This document shows, one piece after another, positions 24,270 through 32,450 of a stretch of DNA of 64,000 bases. The position numbers were made by a program, and so were the translations under genes. This DNA comes from Acrocarpospora catenulata (GTDB lineage Bacteria > Actinomycetota > Actinomycetes > Streptosporangiales > Streptosporangiaceae), in contig NZ_JAHCST010000007.1 in NCBI RefSeq assembly GCF_018476525.1, positions 124,001 to 188,000 of the forward strand, written 5' to 3'. Below the pieces are notes generated by a model that saw only the letters and a program-made list of their open reading frames with translations, was not told the origin of the DNA and made no database searches. Positions within the stretch are counted from its first letter, which is position 1, and each line of letters begins with the position of its first letter.

Positions 24270-25013
24270 TCACTTACTGGCGCGGGCCTCGCGTTCCGCG
24301 GCGTCGAGGGCCTCGGCCTCCTCGGGGGTGGGCGCGGTGCCGCCCAGATGCGCGGGCTGCCACCAGACGCCCTCGGGAATCTCCGGATAGCTCCGCTGCG
24401 CCTTGTCCACCATCTCGCTCAGGCGGCGGCGCAACTCGACCGTGTGCGCCTCCATGTCCTCGCCCCGCTTGGGGTACATCGGCTCCCCGACCAGGATCGA
24501 GACCGGGATGTTCCGCTGGGTCAGCCGGCGCTTGCGCCCCTTGGTCCAGAGCCGCTGGGTGCCCCAGAGCGCGATCGGGATCATCGGCGCGTTGGTGGCC
24601 GCCGCCATCCGCACCGCGCCGTTCTTGATCTCCTTGACCGTGAACGAGCGGCTGATCGTGGCCTCCGCGAAGACCCCGACCACCTCGCCCGCCTTCAACG
24701 CCCGCAGCGCCGCCACGTACGCCCCCGCACCCTCCGCGCGGTCCACCGGGATGTGGTGCATGCCCCGCATCAGCGGCCCGGAGATCCGGTTGTCGAAGAC
24801 CTCCTTCTTCGCCATGAACCGGACCAGCCGCCGCGACGGGTTGGCAGCCAGGCCGGCGAAGATGAAGTCGAGGTAGCTGATGTGGTTGCTCACCAGCACG
24901 GCCCCCCCGCTCGCCGGGACATGCTCGGACCCCTCGATGTGGATCCGCGTGCCAAGCACCTTGAAAAGGGTCTTGAGGGCCCCGATGACCGGGGGGTACA
25001 CGATCTCAGCCAT
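24270..25013 (-). CDS. 1-acyl-sn-glycerol-3-phosphate acyltransferase (PlsC-like)
   Basis: The 247-aa protein has the acyltransferase motifs NHISYLDF (the catalytic H-x4-D), FMAKKEVF, VGVFAEATISRSF (in place of the usual FPEGTRS) and MIPIALWGTQ. It transfers an acyl chain to lysophosphatidate or a related acceptor at the membrane. The FAEATIS block is a variant seen in actinomycete homologues, so the exact acceptor is uncertain. The C-terminal tail is rich in Glu/Ala. It is 18 bp downstream of the ThDP enzyme gene, possibly in the same transcript. Confidence 0.88.
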   Translation of the reverse strand: MAEIVYPPVIGALKTLFKVLGTRIHIEGSEHVPASGGAVLVSNHISYLDFIFAGLAANPSRRLVRFMAKKEVFDNRISGPLMRGMHHIPVDRAEGAGAYVAALRALKAGEVVGVFAEATISRSFTVKEIKNGAVRMAAATNAPMIPIALWGTQRLWTKGRKRRLTQRNIPVSILVGEPMYPKRGEDMEAHTVELRRRLSEMVDKAQRSYPEIPEGVWWQPAHLGGTAPTPEEAEALDAAEREARASK

Positions 25014-25031
25014 GCTGGAAACCGTAACAGT

Positions 25032-26645
25032 TCACTGCCCCCGGAACGCCTCCTCCAGCCACCACGAACCGCGGTCGGCGGCGACTTTCGCGTCGACCAC
25101 CAGGGGAAGCTCCCGCGGCCCGGCCAGCCACTCCGCCACCCCGGCGAGATCCTCCCCGGACCGTACGGTCACCGCCGCGCACCCGAAACCCCGCGCGATG
25201 GCCGCCAGGTCGGCGGGCGGGAAGGTGACGGTGTCCAACGGGTACCCGTCGGGCCCGAAGTGGTGCACCTCGGCGCCGTACGCCTCGTCGTCGTAGACCA
25301 CGACGACCAGGGGCAGACCGAGCCGTACGGCGGTCTCCAGCTCGGCCACGCCCATCAGCAGCCCGCCGTCGCCGACGGCCGCCACCGGGAGGCGGTCGGG
25401 ACGGGCCAGCGCGGCGCCGATCGCGGTGGCCAGGCCGAGCCCGATCGACTGGAACGCCTGGGTGAACACGAACCCCTGCTCGTCGGGGACATCCATAAAC
25501 ATCGCCGGATATCCCATGAAATTTCCGGAATCGGTGGCGATGAGGCGGTCGGCGGGGAGCAGGTCGTCGAGGGCGATGGAGAGGGTACGGGGGTCGATTC
25601 GCCCGTCCTTTCCCCAGTCGTCGTAGGGGACGTCCCGCCACCGGCGCTCTCGGTCGATGCGGGCGGCGAGCTCGGGCGAACGGTAGCCCGCCGCGGCCGC
25701 CACCCCTGCGAGCGCGAGTCGCGCGACCTCGGCCACGTCGCCGACTACCCCCTGCGCGGGCCGGTGGGCGCCGATCGCGTCCGCGTCCAGGTCCACCTGG
25801 AGCACGGTGGCGTCCGGCCCGATCAGGGTGCCGTGCCGCATCGTCCACATGTTGAGCGCGCACCCCCACCCCACGATCAGATCCGCGCCCCGGATCAGCT
25901 CGGCCGCCAGCGGTGTCGCGAATCCCCCGCTCACGTCCAGATCCCAGGCGTTCCCCCGGAACAGCCCTTTCGCCACGGCCGAGGTGGCCAGCAGCGCCCC
26001 GGTACGCTCCGCCAGCGCCTCCAGCTCCCGCCGCGCCGCCCGCGCCCCCCGTCCGGCCACGAACACCGGCCGCCGCGCGACCTCCAGCGCCGACACCAGC
26101 ACATCGAGCCCGGCCACGGGCACTCGTTCCGGCGCGCCGAGATCAAGTCCGGATATTTCCGGAGCGGCTTCCCCATGCACGTCGAGCGGCAGGTTGAGCA
26201 GCACCGTCCGGCGTTCGTGCAAGGCCGTCCGGTACGCCCTGAGGGTGTCCGCCACCGCGTCCGCCCCCGAGGAGACCCGCATCGGCACCGCCCCCACGGC
26301 CGCCGCCAGCCCCGCCTGGTCCACGTAGAAGTTCGAGCGCGGCGAGGTCACCTCCCCCGCCAGCAGCACCAGCGGCGTACGGCTCTTGGCCGCCTCGGCC
26401 AGCCCGGTCATCGCGTTGGTCAGCCCAGGCCCCTGGTGCACGCTCACCACCCCGACCTCGCCGCCCACCCGGGCGTACCCGTCGGCCATGGTCACCGCGC
26501 CCGCTTCGTGCCGGGCCGCGACGAACCGCGCCCCGCCCGCCACCAGCGCGTTGGTCACATGGAAGTTGCCGCTTCCCACCACCCCGAACGCGGTACGCAC
26601 GCCGAGCCGGGCCAGCGTGCGGCCGACGGCCTCGGCTGCGTTCAC
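25032..26645 (-). CDS. Thiamine-diphosphate-dependent enzyme (acetolactate synthase-like)
   Basis: The start GTG 26645 (VNAAEAVGRTLARLGVRTAFGVVGSGN) overlaps the preceding stop by 4 bases (GTGA) and gives 537 aa. The three-domain ThDP fold is complete. The N-terminal pyrimidine domain has the catalytic Glu in RHEAGAVTMADGYAR, the central domain has RPVFVAGRGARAARRELEALAERTGALL, and the C-terminal PP domain has AVGDGGLLMGVAELETAVRLGLPLVVVVYDDEAYG (GDG...N-like motif). It is related to acetolactate synthase, benzoylformate decarboxylase and similar lyases. The substrate is not clear. Coupling to a kynurenine formamidase-like hydrolase suggests a joint pathway. Confidence 0.88.
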   Translation of the reverse strand: MNAAEAVGRTLARLGVRTAFGVVGSGNFHVTNALVAGGARFVAARHEAGAVTMADGYARVGGEVGVVSVHQGPGLTNAMTGLAEAAKSRTPLVLLAGEVTSPRSNFYVDQAGLAAAVGAVPMRVSSGADAVADTLRAYRTALHERRTVLLNLPLDVHGEAAPEISGLDLGAPERVPVAGLDVLVSALEVARRPVFVAGRGARAARRELEALAERTGALLATSAVAKGLFRGNAWDLDVSGGFATPLAAELIRGADLIVGWGCALNMWTMRHGTLIGPDATVLQVDLDADAIGAHRPAQGVVGDVAEVARLALAGVAAAAGYRSPELAARIDRERRWRDVPYDDWGKDGRIDPRTLSIALDDLLPADRLIATDSGNFMGYPAMFMDVPDEQGFVFTQAFQSIGLGLATAIGAALARPDRLPVAAVGDGGLLMGVAELETAVRLGLPLVVVVYDDEAYGAEVHHFGPDGYPLDTVTFPPADLAAIARGFGCAAVTVRSGEDLAGVAEWLAGPRELPLVVDAKVAADRGSWWLEEAFRGQ

Positions 26646-27415
26646 CGTTCGACCAGGGCCAGCACTCGCAGCGGGCTGCCCGAGCCCCCGGCGATGGGCA
26701 GCGGCGGCGCGACCACCACCGACCCGGTGACCGGCAGCCGGTCGAGGTTGCGCAGCTGGGTCAGGCCGTACTTGCCGGCCCCGAGCAGGAAGGTGTGGCA
26801 GGGGAAGGCGGGGTCGAAGGAGTGCGCGGCGCCCGCGTCGGTGCCCACGGTCTCCACGCCGACCCCGGCGATGGAGGTCTGCTCGGCCAGGTAGCGCGCG
26901 CACTCCACGGAGATGCCGGGGGTGTGCGGGCCCGTCTCGTTGGCGTTGAGGAAGGCGCCCTGGTCATGGGCGTAGGCGTCCCAGCCGGTGCGGTAGAGCA
27001 GCCAGCCGCCCTCGGGGAGCGGGCCGTGCTCCTTCTCCCAGGCGGTGACGTGGTCGATCTCCAGGAGGAAGTCGGGGTCGGCGGCCGCCTCGGCGGCGAA
27101 GTCCAGCACCACGGCCGGGGCCAGGAATTTCGACGGCGGCACCTGGGAGACGTCCTCGCCGTCCCTGGCGGTGATCCAGTGGATGGGGGCGTCGAAGTGG
27201 GTGCCGGTGTGCTCGCCGGTGGCGATGTTGTTCCAGTACCAGCCGGGGCCGCGCTCGTCGTACTTGCTGATCTCCTGGAGGCTGAACGGGACGGTGTTTC
27301 CGAACGGCTCGGGCAGCTTCAGGATCGGCGTCGACTCCGCCAGCGGCGCGGTCAGGTCGATCACCTCGATGGTTCCGCCCCGGATGCCCGCCACCAGCTC
27401 CCGCAGCACCGACAT
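26642..27415 (-). CDS. Cyclase/kynurenine formamidase-like hydrolase
   Basis: The 257-aa protein belongs to the metal-dependent cyclase family. The signature metal motif is HTGTHFDAPIHW (H-x-GTH-x-D-x-P-x-H), supported by IEVIDLTAPLAESTPIL at the N terminus and GVGVETVGTDAGAAHSFDPAFPCHTFLLGAGKYGLTQL near the C terminus. Members hydrolyse N-formylkynurenine, isatin or cyclic amides and esters. It overlaps the ThDP enzyme gene downstream by 4 bases. The nearest promoter region is shared with the divergent glycerol facilitator operon. The substrate is unknown. Confidence 0.88.
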   Translation of the reverse strand: MSVLRELVAGIRGGTIEVIDLTAPLAESTPILKLPEPFGNTVPFSLQEISKYDERGPGWYWNNIATGEHTGTHFDAPIHWITARDGEDVSQVPPSKFLAPAVVLDFAAEAAADPDFLLEIDHVTAWEKEHGPLPEGGWLLYRTGWDAYAHDQGAFLNANETGPHTPGISVECARYLAEQTSIAGVGVETVGTDAGAAHSFDPAFPCHTFLLGAGKYGLTQLRNLDRLPVTGSVVVAPPLPIAGGSGSPLRVLALVER

Positions 27416-27527
27416 GGTCCTACCTCCTGCTCATCGACTGGCACCGATCTTCCTACAGGCCGTACGGCCCGGTATAGCCCGACGCCTTGACGGCACGGTC
27501 CCCCCGATTTAACGTCAATGAAATCTG

Positions 27528-27551
27528 ATTCGACAATGTCGAACAACGTTC
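27528..27551. promoter_or_regulatory. Probable IclR operator before the dha operon
   Basis: The core TTCGACAATGTCGAA (27529-27543) is a perfect palindrome around AAT. With flanks, the 24-bp site matches the site at 31491-31514, next to the IclR gene, at 20 of 24 positions. It lies 15 bp upstream of the facilitator start codon, a repressing position. Confidence 0.75.
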
Positions 27552-27566
27552 AAGCTGGACGGTGCC

Positions 27567-28331
27567 ATGAACGACTCCCCCACCACCCCCCAGAAGCTCC
27601 TCGCCGAGTTCCTGGGCACCGCCTTCCTCGTCTACGTCGGAGCAGGCTCGGCCGCCGCCACCGGCGTCATCGGCGCGGGCTCGGGCGTGCCCTTCTCGAT
27701 GGCCCAGCTGGGCGTCATCAGCTTCGCGTTCATGCTGGTCATCGTGGGCACGGTGTACGCCATCGGCCACATCTCCGGCGGCCACATCAACCCGGCCGTG
27801 ACCCTCGCCCTGGCCGCCACCGGCCGCTTCCCCTGGCGCGAGGTGCCCGGCTACATCGTGGCCCAGGTCGCCGGGGCGGTCACCGGCGCGCTGGCCATCT
27901 TCGTCACCCTCGGCGCCGACGCCGCCAAGGCGGCCGGCGGCGGCGTCACCTCGTACGCGGCGGAGACCGGTTTCCTGCGCGGCAGCCTGATCGAGGCCAT
28001 CGGCACCTTCATGCTGGTCTTCGTGATCTTCGGGGTGATCGACCGGCGGGCCACCCCCGGCTGGGCGCCCATGGCGATCGGCTCCATCGTCTTCGCGATC
28101 ATCATCATCGTCGGCCCGGCCACCGGCGCGGCCATCAACCCCGCCCGGTACGTCGGCCCCTTCCTGATCACCGCCGCGTTCGGCGGCACGGTCGGCTGGG
28201 ACCAGCTGCCCGCCTATCTGATCGGGGATTTCGCCGGTGGGCTGCTGGGCGCGCTGGCCTATCTTGGGCTTGCCGTCACCCGGAACAGGGCAGAGGTTCA
28301 GAGCACCACTCCAGTGAGGACGGCACCGTGA
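27567..28331 (+). CDS. MIP-family channel (glycerol facilitator/aquaporin)
   Basis: The 254-aa membrane protein has six predicted helices and both channel motifs: SGGHINPAVTLAL (first NPA) and GAAINPARYVGPF (second NPA-like, NPAR). It starts MNDSPTTPQKLLAEFLGTAFLVYVGAGSA. It conducts small neutral solutes across the inner membrane. Overlap of its stop with the DhaK start (GTGA) indicates glycerol or dihydroxyacetone as the likely cargo. It is the first gene of a five-gene operon controlled by a probable IclR site just upstream. Confidence 0.9.
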   Translation: MNDSPTTPQKLLAEFLGTAFLVYVGAGSAAATGVIGAGSGVPFSMAQLGVISFAFMLVIVGTVYAIGHISGGHINPAVTLALAATGRFPWREVPGYIVAQVAGAVTGALAIFVTLGADAAKAAGGGVTSYAAETGFLRGSLIEAIGTFMLVFVIFGVIDRRATPGWAPMAIGSIVFAIIIIVGPATGAAINPARYVGPFLITAAFGGTVGWDQLPAYLIGDFAGGLLGALAYLGLAVTRNRAEVQSTTPVRTAP

Positions 28332-29320
28332 AGAAGCTCATCAACAACGTCGACTCCGTGGTCACCGACGCGCTCACCGGGCTGGCCGCCGCGCACCCGG
28401 CGCTCCGCGTGGACGTCGAGAACAAGATCGTGTTCCGCGCGGCGGGCCCCCGGCCAGGGAAGGTCGGCCTGGTCTCCGGCGGCGGCTCCGGCCACGAGCC
28501 CCTGCACGGCGGCTTCGTCGGGTACGGCATGCTCGACGCCGCCTGCCCCGGCGAGGTCTTCACCTCCCCCGTGCCCGACCAGATGATCGAGGCCACCAAG
28601 GGTGTGGACGGCGGCGCCGGGGTGCTGCACATCGTGAAGAACTACACCGGGGACGTGCTCAACTTCGAGATGGCCGCCGAGCTCTGCGGGGACGAGGGGG
28701 TCGAGGTCGTCAGCGTGCTGGTCAACGACGACGTGGCGGTGCGCGACTCGCTCTACACGGCCGGTCGCCGGGGCACCGGCGCGACCCTGTTCGTGGAGAA
28801 GATCGCCGGGGCGCTGGCCGAGACGGGCGCGCCGCTGGGCGAGGTGGCCCGGGTGGCCCGCGAGGTCAACGAGCGCAGCCGCTCCTTCGGCGTGGCACTG
28901 TCGGCCTGTACGGTCCCGGCGGCCGGCAAGCCCACCTTCGAGCTGGGCGAATCCGAGATCGAGCTGGGCATCGGCATCCACGGTGAGCCGGGGCGGACCC
29001 GGGCGGCGCACGGGCCGGCGCGGGAGCTCGTCCGGGTGGCGATGGACGCCATCCATGAGGACCTGCCGCTCTCCGGGGAGGTGCTGGTGCTGGTCAACGG
29101 CATGGGCGGGACGCCGTTGCTGGAGCTGTACATCGCGTTCGCCGAGGTGGCGGCCTATCTTCGGGAGAAGGGGGCCAGTCCGGCGCGGGTGCTGGTGGGT
29201 AACTACGTGACCAGCCTGGACATGCAGGGCTTCTCGGTCACCACATGCGCGCTGACCGAGGAGCTCACGCGGCTGTGGGACGCGCCGGTGGAGACCCCCG
29301 CGCTGCGCTGGGGCCGCTGA
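28328..29320 (+). CDS. dhaK: Dihydroxyacetone kinase subunit DhaK
   Basis: This 330-aa subunit covalently binds dihydroxyacetone for phosphorylation. His218 (GIGIHGEPGRTR) is the residue that forms the hemiaminal bond with the substrate. Other landmarks are MKKLINNVDSVVTDALTGLAAAHP at the N terminus, VSGGGSGHEPLHGGFVGYGMLDAACPGEVFTSP, HIVKNYTGDVLNFEMAAE and VNGMGGTPLLELYI. GTG 28328 overlaps the channel stop by 4 bases. DhaL and DhaM follow, defining the PTS-dependent form of the kinase. Confidence 0.96.
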   Translation: MKKLINNVDSVVTDALTGLAAAHPALRVDVENKIVFRAAGPRPGKVGLVSGGGSGHEPLHGGFVGYGMLDAACPGEVFTSPVPDQMIEATKGVDGGAGVLHIVKNYTGDVLNFEMAAELCGDEGVEVVSVLVNDDVAVRDSLYTAGRRGTGATLFVEKIAGALAETGAPLGEVARVAREVNERSRSFGVALSACTVPAAGKPTFELGESEIELGIGIHGEPGRTRAAHGPARELVRVAMDAIHEDLPLSGEVLVLVNGMGGTPLLELYIAFAEVAAYLREKGASPARVLVGNYVTSLDMQGFSVTTCALTEELTRLWDAPVETPALRWGR

Positions 29321-29339
29321 CGACCGCTGACGACCGCTC

Positions 29340-29369
29340 GGGCTGCCGGGTACCCCCACCCGGCAGCCC
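29340..29369 (+). terminator. Strong stem-loop between dhaK and dhaL
   Basis: Perfect 12-bp arms GGGCTGCCGGGT (29340-29351) and ACCCGGCAGCCC (29358-29369) enclose a 6-nt loop, followed by CTTTG. It starts 19 bp after the dhaK stop. Lying inside an operon, it may reduce read-through or protect the upstream mRNA. A small palindrome AAATA-TCGG-TATTT follows at 29380-29393. Confidence 0.65.
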
Positions 29370-29408
29370 CTTTGTCCCGAAATATCGGTATTTAGTGGGA
29401 GAGATCTG

Positions 29409-30034
<626 letters not shown>

Positions 30035-30035
<1 letters not shown>

Positions 30036-30418
30036 TGGTCGGGATCGTGCTCATCTCCCACAGCGCGCCACTCGCCGAGGAGGTCGCCGAACTCGCGTGC
30101 CAGATCGGCGGGCGGGAGGCCCCCATCGCGGCCGCCGGAGGCACCGACGACGGCGGGCTCGGCACCAGCATCACCAAGGTCGCCGACGCCGTCGCGGCCG
30201 TCGACCGCGGCCAGGGCGTGGTTCTGCTCTTCGACCTCGGCAGCGCCGTCCTGACCGCCAAGACCTACCTGGACGAACACCCCCACGCCGGAGTGCACCT
30301 GGCCGACGCCCCCTTCGTCGAGGGCGCCATCGCCGCCCTGGTCGCCTCCGCCGCCGGTGCCAACGCCAAGGCCGTCACCGCGGCCGCCGAGGAGGCCCGT
30401 GTTGTCGGCAAGCTCTGA
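30035..30418 (+). CDS. dhaM: PTS-dependent dihydroxyacetone phosphotransferase subunit DhaM
   Basis: The 127-aa protein is a mannose-type EIIA domain. It begins MVGIVLISHSAPLAEEVAEL, with His9 as the phospho-acceptor, and contains DDGGLGTSITKVADAV and VVLLFDLGSAVLTAKTYLDEHP. It passes phosphate from HPr to ADP bound on DhaL. It has only the EIIA domain, unlike the three-domain DhaM of Escherichia coli, so HPr must come from the next gene or elsewhere. The 3' end overlaps the start of the HPr gene. Confidence 0.93.
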
Positions 30419-30737
30419 CTCCCCCGCCCAGACAGTCCAGACACAGGCCGCCGGGCCGGACGAGCCTGGGAGCCCACCGGTTCAGGCGACGGCCACCGTC
30501 ACCCTCACCGAAGACCTGCACGCCCGCCCCGCCGCCACCCTGGTCCGCGCCGCCGCCCGCTTCACCGCCACCGTCACCATCGCCACCCCCACCCGCCAGG
30601 CCGACGCCCGGAGCATGCTCGCGGTGATCGCCCTGACCGCCGTGAAGGGCCAGACCATCACCTTCCACGCCGACGGCCCGGACGCCGAGCCCGCCCTGGC
30701 GGCCCTCACCGCCGCCCTGACCACACCTCAGGAATAG
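30399..30737 (+). CDS. HPr-like phosphocarrier protein
   Basis: GTG 30399, after GAGGAGG, gives a 112-aa protein overlapping the dhaM 3' end. The C-terminal 88 residues are an HPr domain with the phosphorylation site DLHARPAATLVRAA (His41) and the regulatory Ser region ARSMLAVIALTAVKGQTITFHADGPD. About 25 extra N-terminal residues (Ser/Pro/Gln-rich) precede it. It should relay phosphate from enzyme I to DhaM. No enzyme I gene lies in the window. The gene overlaps the convergent IclR gene by 10 bp. Confidence 0.9.
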   Translation: MLSASSDSPAQTVQTQAAGPDEPGSPPVQATATVTLTEDLHARPAATLVRAAARFTATVTIATPTRQADARSMLAVIALTAVKGQTITFHADGPDAEPALAALTAALTTPQE

Positions 30738-31489
30738 AGGGAGTTGCTCCGCGGGGCCCCCAGGTCGCGGGAGAGCGCACGCGCGGACTCCCGCACCGCC
30801 AACAGAAGATCGTTGCGCCGGGTGCCCAGCAGGCGCTCCGACGGGCCGACCACCCCGATCGCCCCCGCGACCGCCCCGCCCCGGGTGAACACCGGCGCCG
30901 CGATCCCCGCATCCCCCAGCGCCGCCTCCTGGTCCTCCACCGCCATCCCCGTCCGCCGCACCGCGGTCAGCGCCTCCTCCAGGTCAGCCCGGCTGGTCCG
31001 GGTCTGCCCGGTCAACGGCTCCAGCTCCTCGGCCAGCAACTCCTCCAGCCGGGGATGGTAGGCCGCGATCGCGTGCCCCAGCGCACACGCGTGCCACGGA
31101 ATCGCCGCCCCCACCTCAAGGATCTGCACCATGTCGTCCGGCCGGAACACATGGTGCAACACGATCACCCGCGACCCCGACAAGGTCGCCACCCACACCG
31201 ACTCATTGGCCCGCTGCGCCAGCGAATCCGCCCACAACAGACTCCGCGCCCGCAACTCCGACCCGTCCAGATACGCGTTCCCGAGTTGCAGCACCGCCGC
31301 CCCCAGCGCGTACTTCCCGGTCTCCGCGTCCTGCACCACCAGCTCGTGCCGCTCCAGCGTCCGCAACAGCCCGTGCACCGTAGGCTTCGCCAACCCCACC
31401 CGCTCCGCGATCTCGGTAACCCCCAGCCGCGGCGCCCCCGCCCCCAGCACCCGAAGTATCAACGCCGCCCGCTCAACAGACTGGATCAC
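30728..31489 (-). CDS. IclR-family transcriptional regulator
   Basis: GTG 31489 (VIQSVERAALILRVLG) gives a 253-aa regulator. A winged helix-turn-helix (LGVTEIAERVGLAKPTVHGLLRTLERHELVVQD) is followed by the GAF-like IclR effector domain (VGAAIPWHACALGHAIAAYHP ... GIAAPVFTRGGAVAGAIGVVGPSERL). It resembles the glycerol-operon regulators of actinomycetes such as GylR. A 24-bp site immediately upstream of its start matches one upstream of the facilitator-dhaKLM operon, so it probably controls both. The effector is likely glycerol-3-phosphate or dihydroxyacetone (inference). Confidence 0.9.
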   Translation of the reverse strand: MIQSVERAALILRVLGAGAPRLGVTEIAERVGLAKPTVHGLLRTLERHELVVQDAETGKYALGAAVLQLGNAYLDGSELRARSLLWADSLAQRANESVWVATLSGSRVIVLHHVFRPDDMVQILEVGAAIPWHACALGHAIAAYHPRLEELLAEELEPLTGQTRTSRADLEEALTAVRRTGMAVEDQEAALGDAGIAAPVFTRGGAVAGAIGVVGPSERLLGTRRNDLLLAVRESARALSRDLGAPRSNSLYS

Positions 31490-31490
31490 A

Positions 31491-31514
31491 ATTCGATTAT
31501 GCCGAACAAGGTTC
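31491..31514. promoter_or_regulatory. Probable IclR autoregulatory operator
   Basis: The core TTCGATTATGCCGAA (31492-31506) is an imperfect palindrome that matches TTCGACAATGTCGAA upstream of the dha operon, with four mismatches over 24 bp including flanks. It starts 2 bp beyond the first base of the IclR start codon. Confidence 0.7.
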
Positions 31515-31533
31515 GCCTGATCGAAACGTCGGC

Positions 31534-32343
31534 TCAGCCGTGCACGCCCAGCGTGAATCCGCCGTCGATGAGCAGGTCGGTGCCGGTCACCCAGGACGCC
31601 TCCGGCGAGGCCAGGTAGAGGTAGGCGTCCGCGATGTCCTGCCCCTCCCCCAGCCTGCCCACCGCCGCCGCCTTCGCCGCCGCCGCGTACGCGGCGTCCG
31701 GGTCGTCCTGGCTGTCGAAGAAGGCGCGGAGCGCGGGGGTCAGCACGTTCCCCGGCACCACGCAGTTCACCCTGATGCCGTACGGCGCGCCCTCCAGGGC
31801 GAGCGACTTGGTGAGCATCACGATGCCCGCCTTGGCCACGGAGTAGGCGGTCAGGCCCGGCATCGCCCACCGGCCCGCCACCGACGAGGCGTTCAGGATC
31901 ACTCCGCCGCCGTTCTCCCGCATCACCGGCCAGACGGCCTTGGCGACCAGGTAGGCCGACTTGAGATTGAGGTCGAGCTGCCGGTCCCACTCCTGCTCGG
32001 GGGAGTCCATGGTGAACCCGGCTCCGCCACCCGCGTTGTTGACCAGCACGGAGACCGGCCCGAGTAGCCGCACGGCCTCCGCCACGAAGGCGGTGACGGA
32101 CGCCGACGACAGCACGTCGCCGGCGAGGCCGACCGCCTCGCCGCCGTCGGCGCGGATCGCCCCGGCCGTCTCCTCGGCGGTGGCCTGGTCGAGGTCCACC
32201 GCCGCGACCTTGGCCCCCGCCGCCGCGAAACGGAACGCGGTCTCCTGGCCGATGCCACGCCCCGCGCCGGTGACCAGCGCCACCTGACCGGCGAATCGCG
32301 GGCCACCGCTTCCCGCGCGGCCGGTCTGTTCCACCGATGCCAT
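31534..32343 (-). CDS. Short-chain dehydrogenase/reductase
   Basis: The 269-aa classical SDR has the NAD(P)-binding motif LVTGAGRGIGQETA, the structural NNAG motif (VLVNNAGGGAG) and the catalytic Ser and Tyr-x3-Lys (NASSVAGRW, TAYSVAKAG). It ends SWVTGTDLLIDGGFTLGVHG. AVDLDQA after beta-2 suggests NAD preference. It is the left-most gene of the catabolic locus, separated by 107 bp from the acyl-CoA dehydrogenase pair, with its own operator-like site upstream (32384-32399). The substrate is probably a hydroxyacyl-CoA or alcohol intermediate. Confidence 0.9.
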   Translation of the reverse strand: MASVEQTGRAGSGGPRFAGQVALVTGAGRGIGQETAFRFAAAGAKVAAVDLDQATAEETAGAIRADGGEAVGLAGDVLSSASVTAFVAEAVRLLGPVSVLVNNAGGGAGFTMDSPEQEWDRQLDLNLKSAYLVAKAVWPVMRENGGGVILNASSVAGRWAMPGLTAYSVAKAGIVMLTKSLALEGAPYGIRVNCVVPGNVLTPALRAFFDSQDDPDAAYAAAAKAAAVGRLGEGQDIADAYLYLASPEASWVTGTDLLIDGGFTLGVHG

Positions 32344-32383
32344 AACGGTTTCCTCCTGGTACGTACGACGCGTTGGCTAGAAT

Positions 32384-32399
32384 CCAACCGATCGGTAGG
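32384..32399. promoter_or_regulatory. Operator-like palindrome CCAACCGATCGGTAGG
   Basis: This 16-bp palindrome has one mismatch pair around a perfect ACCGATCGGT core (32387-32396). It lies 41 bp upstream of the SDR start. The ACCGATCGGT style is common for TetR-type repressors of acyl-CoA catabolism genes. It differs in spacing from the CTACCAA sites further right. Confidence 0.6.
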
Positions 32400-32450
32400 T
32401 AGAGTCAAGATTGCGGGGCAGGCCCGCCGTCCGCGTCAGGAGTCCGGCCA

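Noticed and set aside
27518-28327. 600-codon frame that would fuse an Arg/His-rich leader to DhaK
   Set aside because: The upstream part overlaps the well-defined channel gene in another frame; DhaK starts at GTG 28328 with its canonical N terminus.
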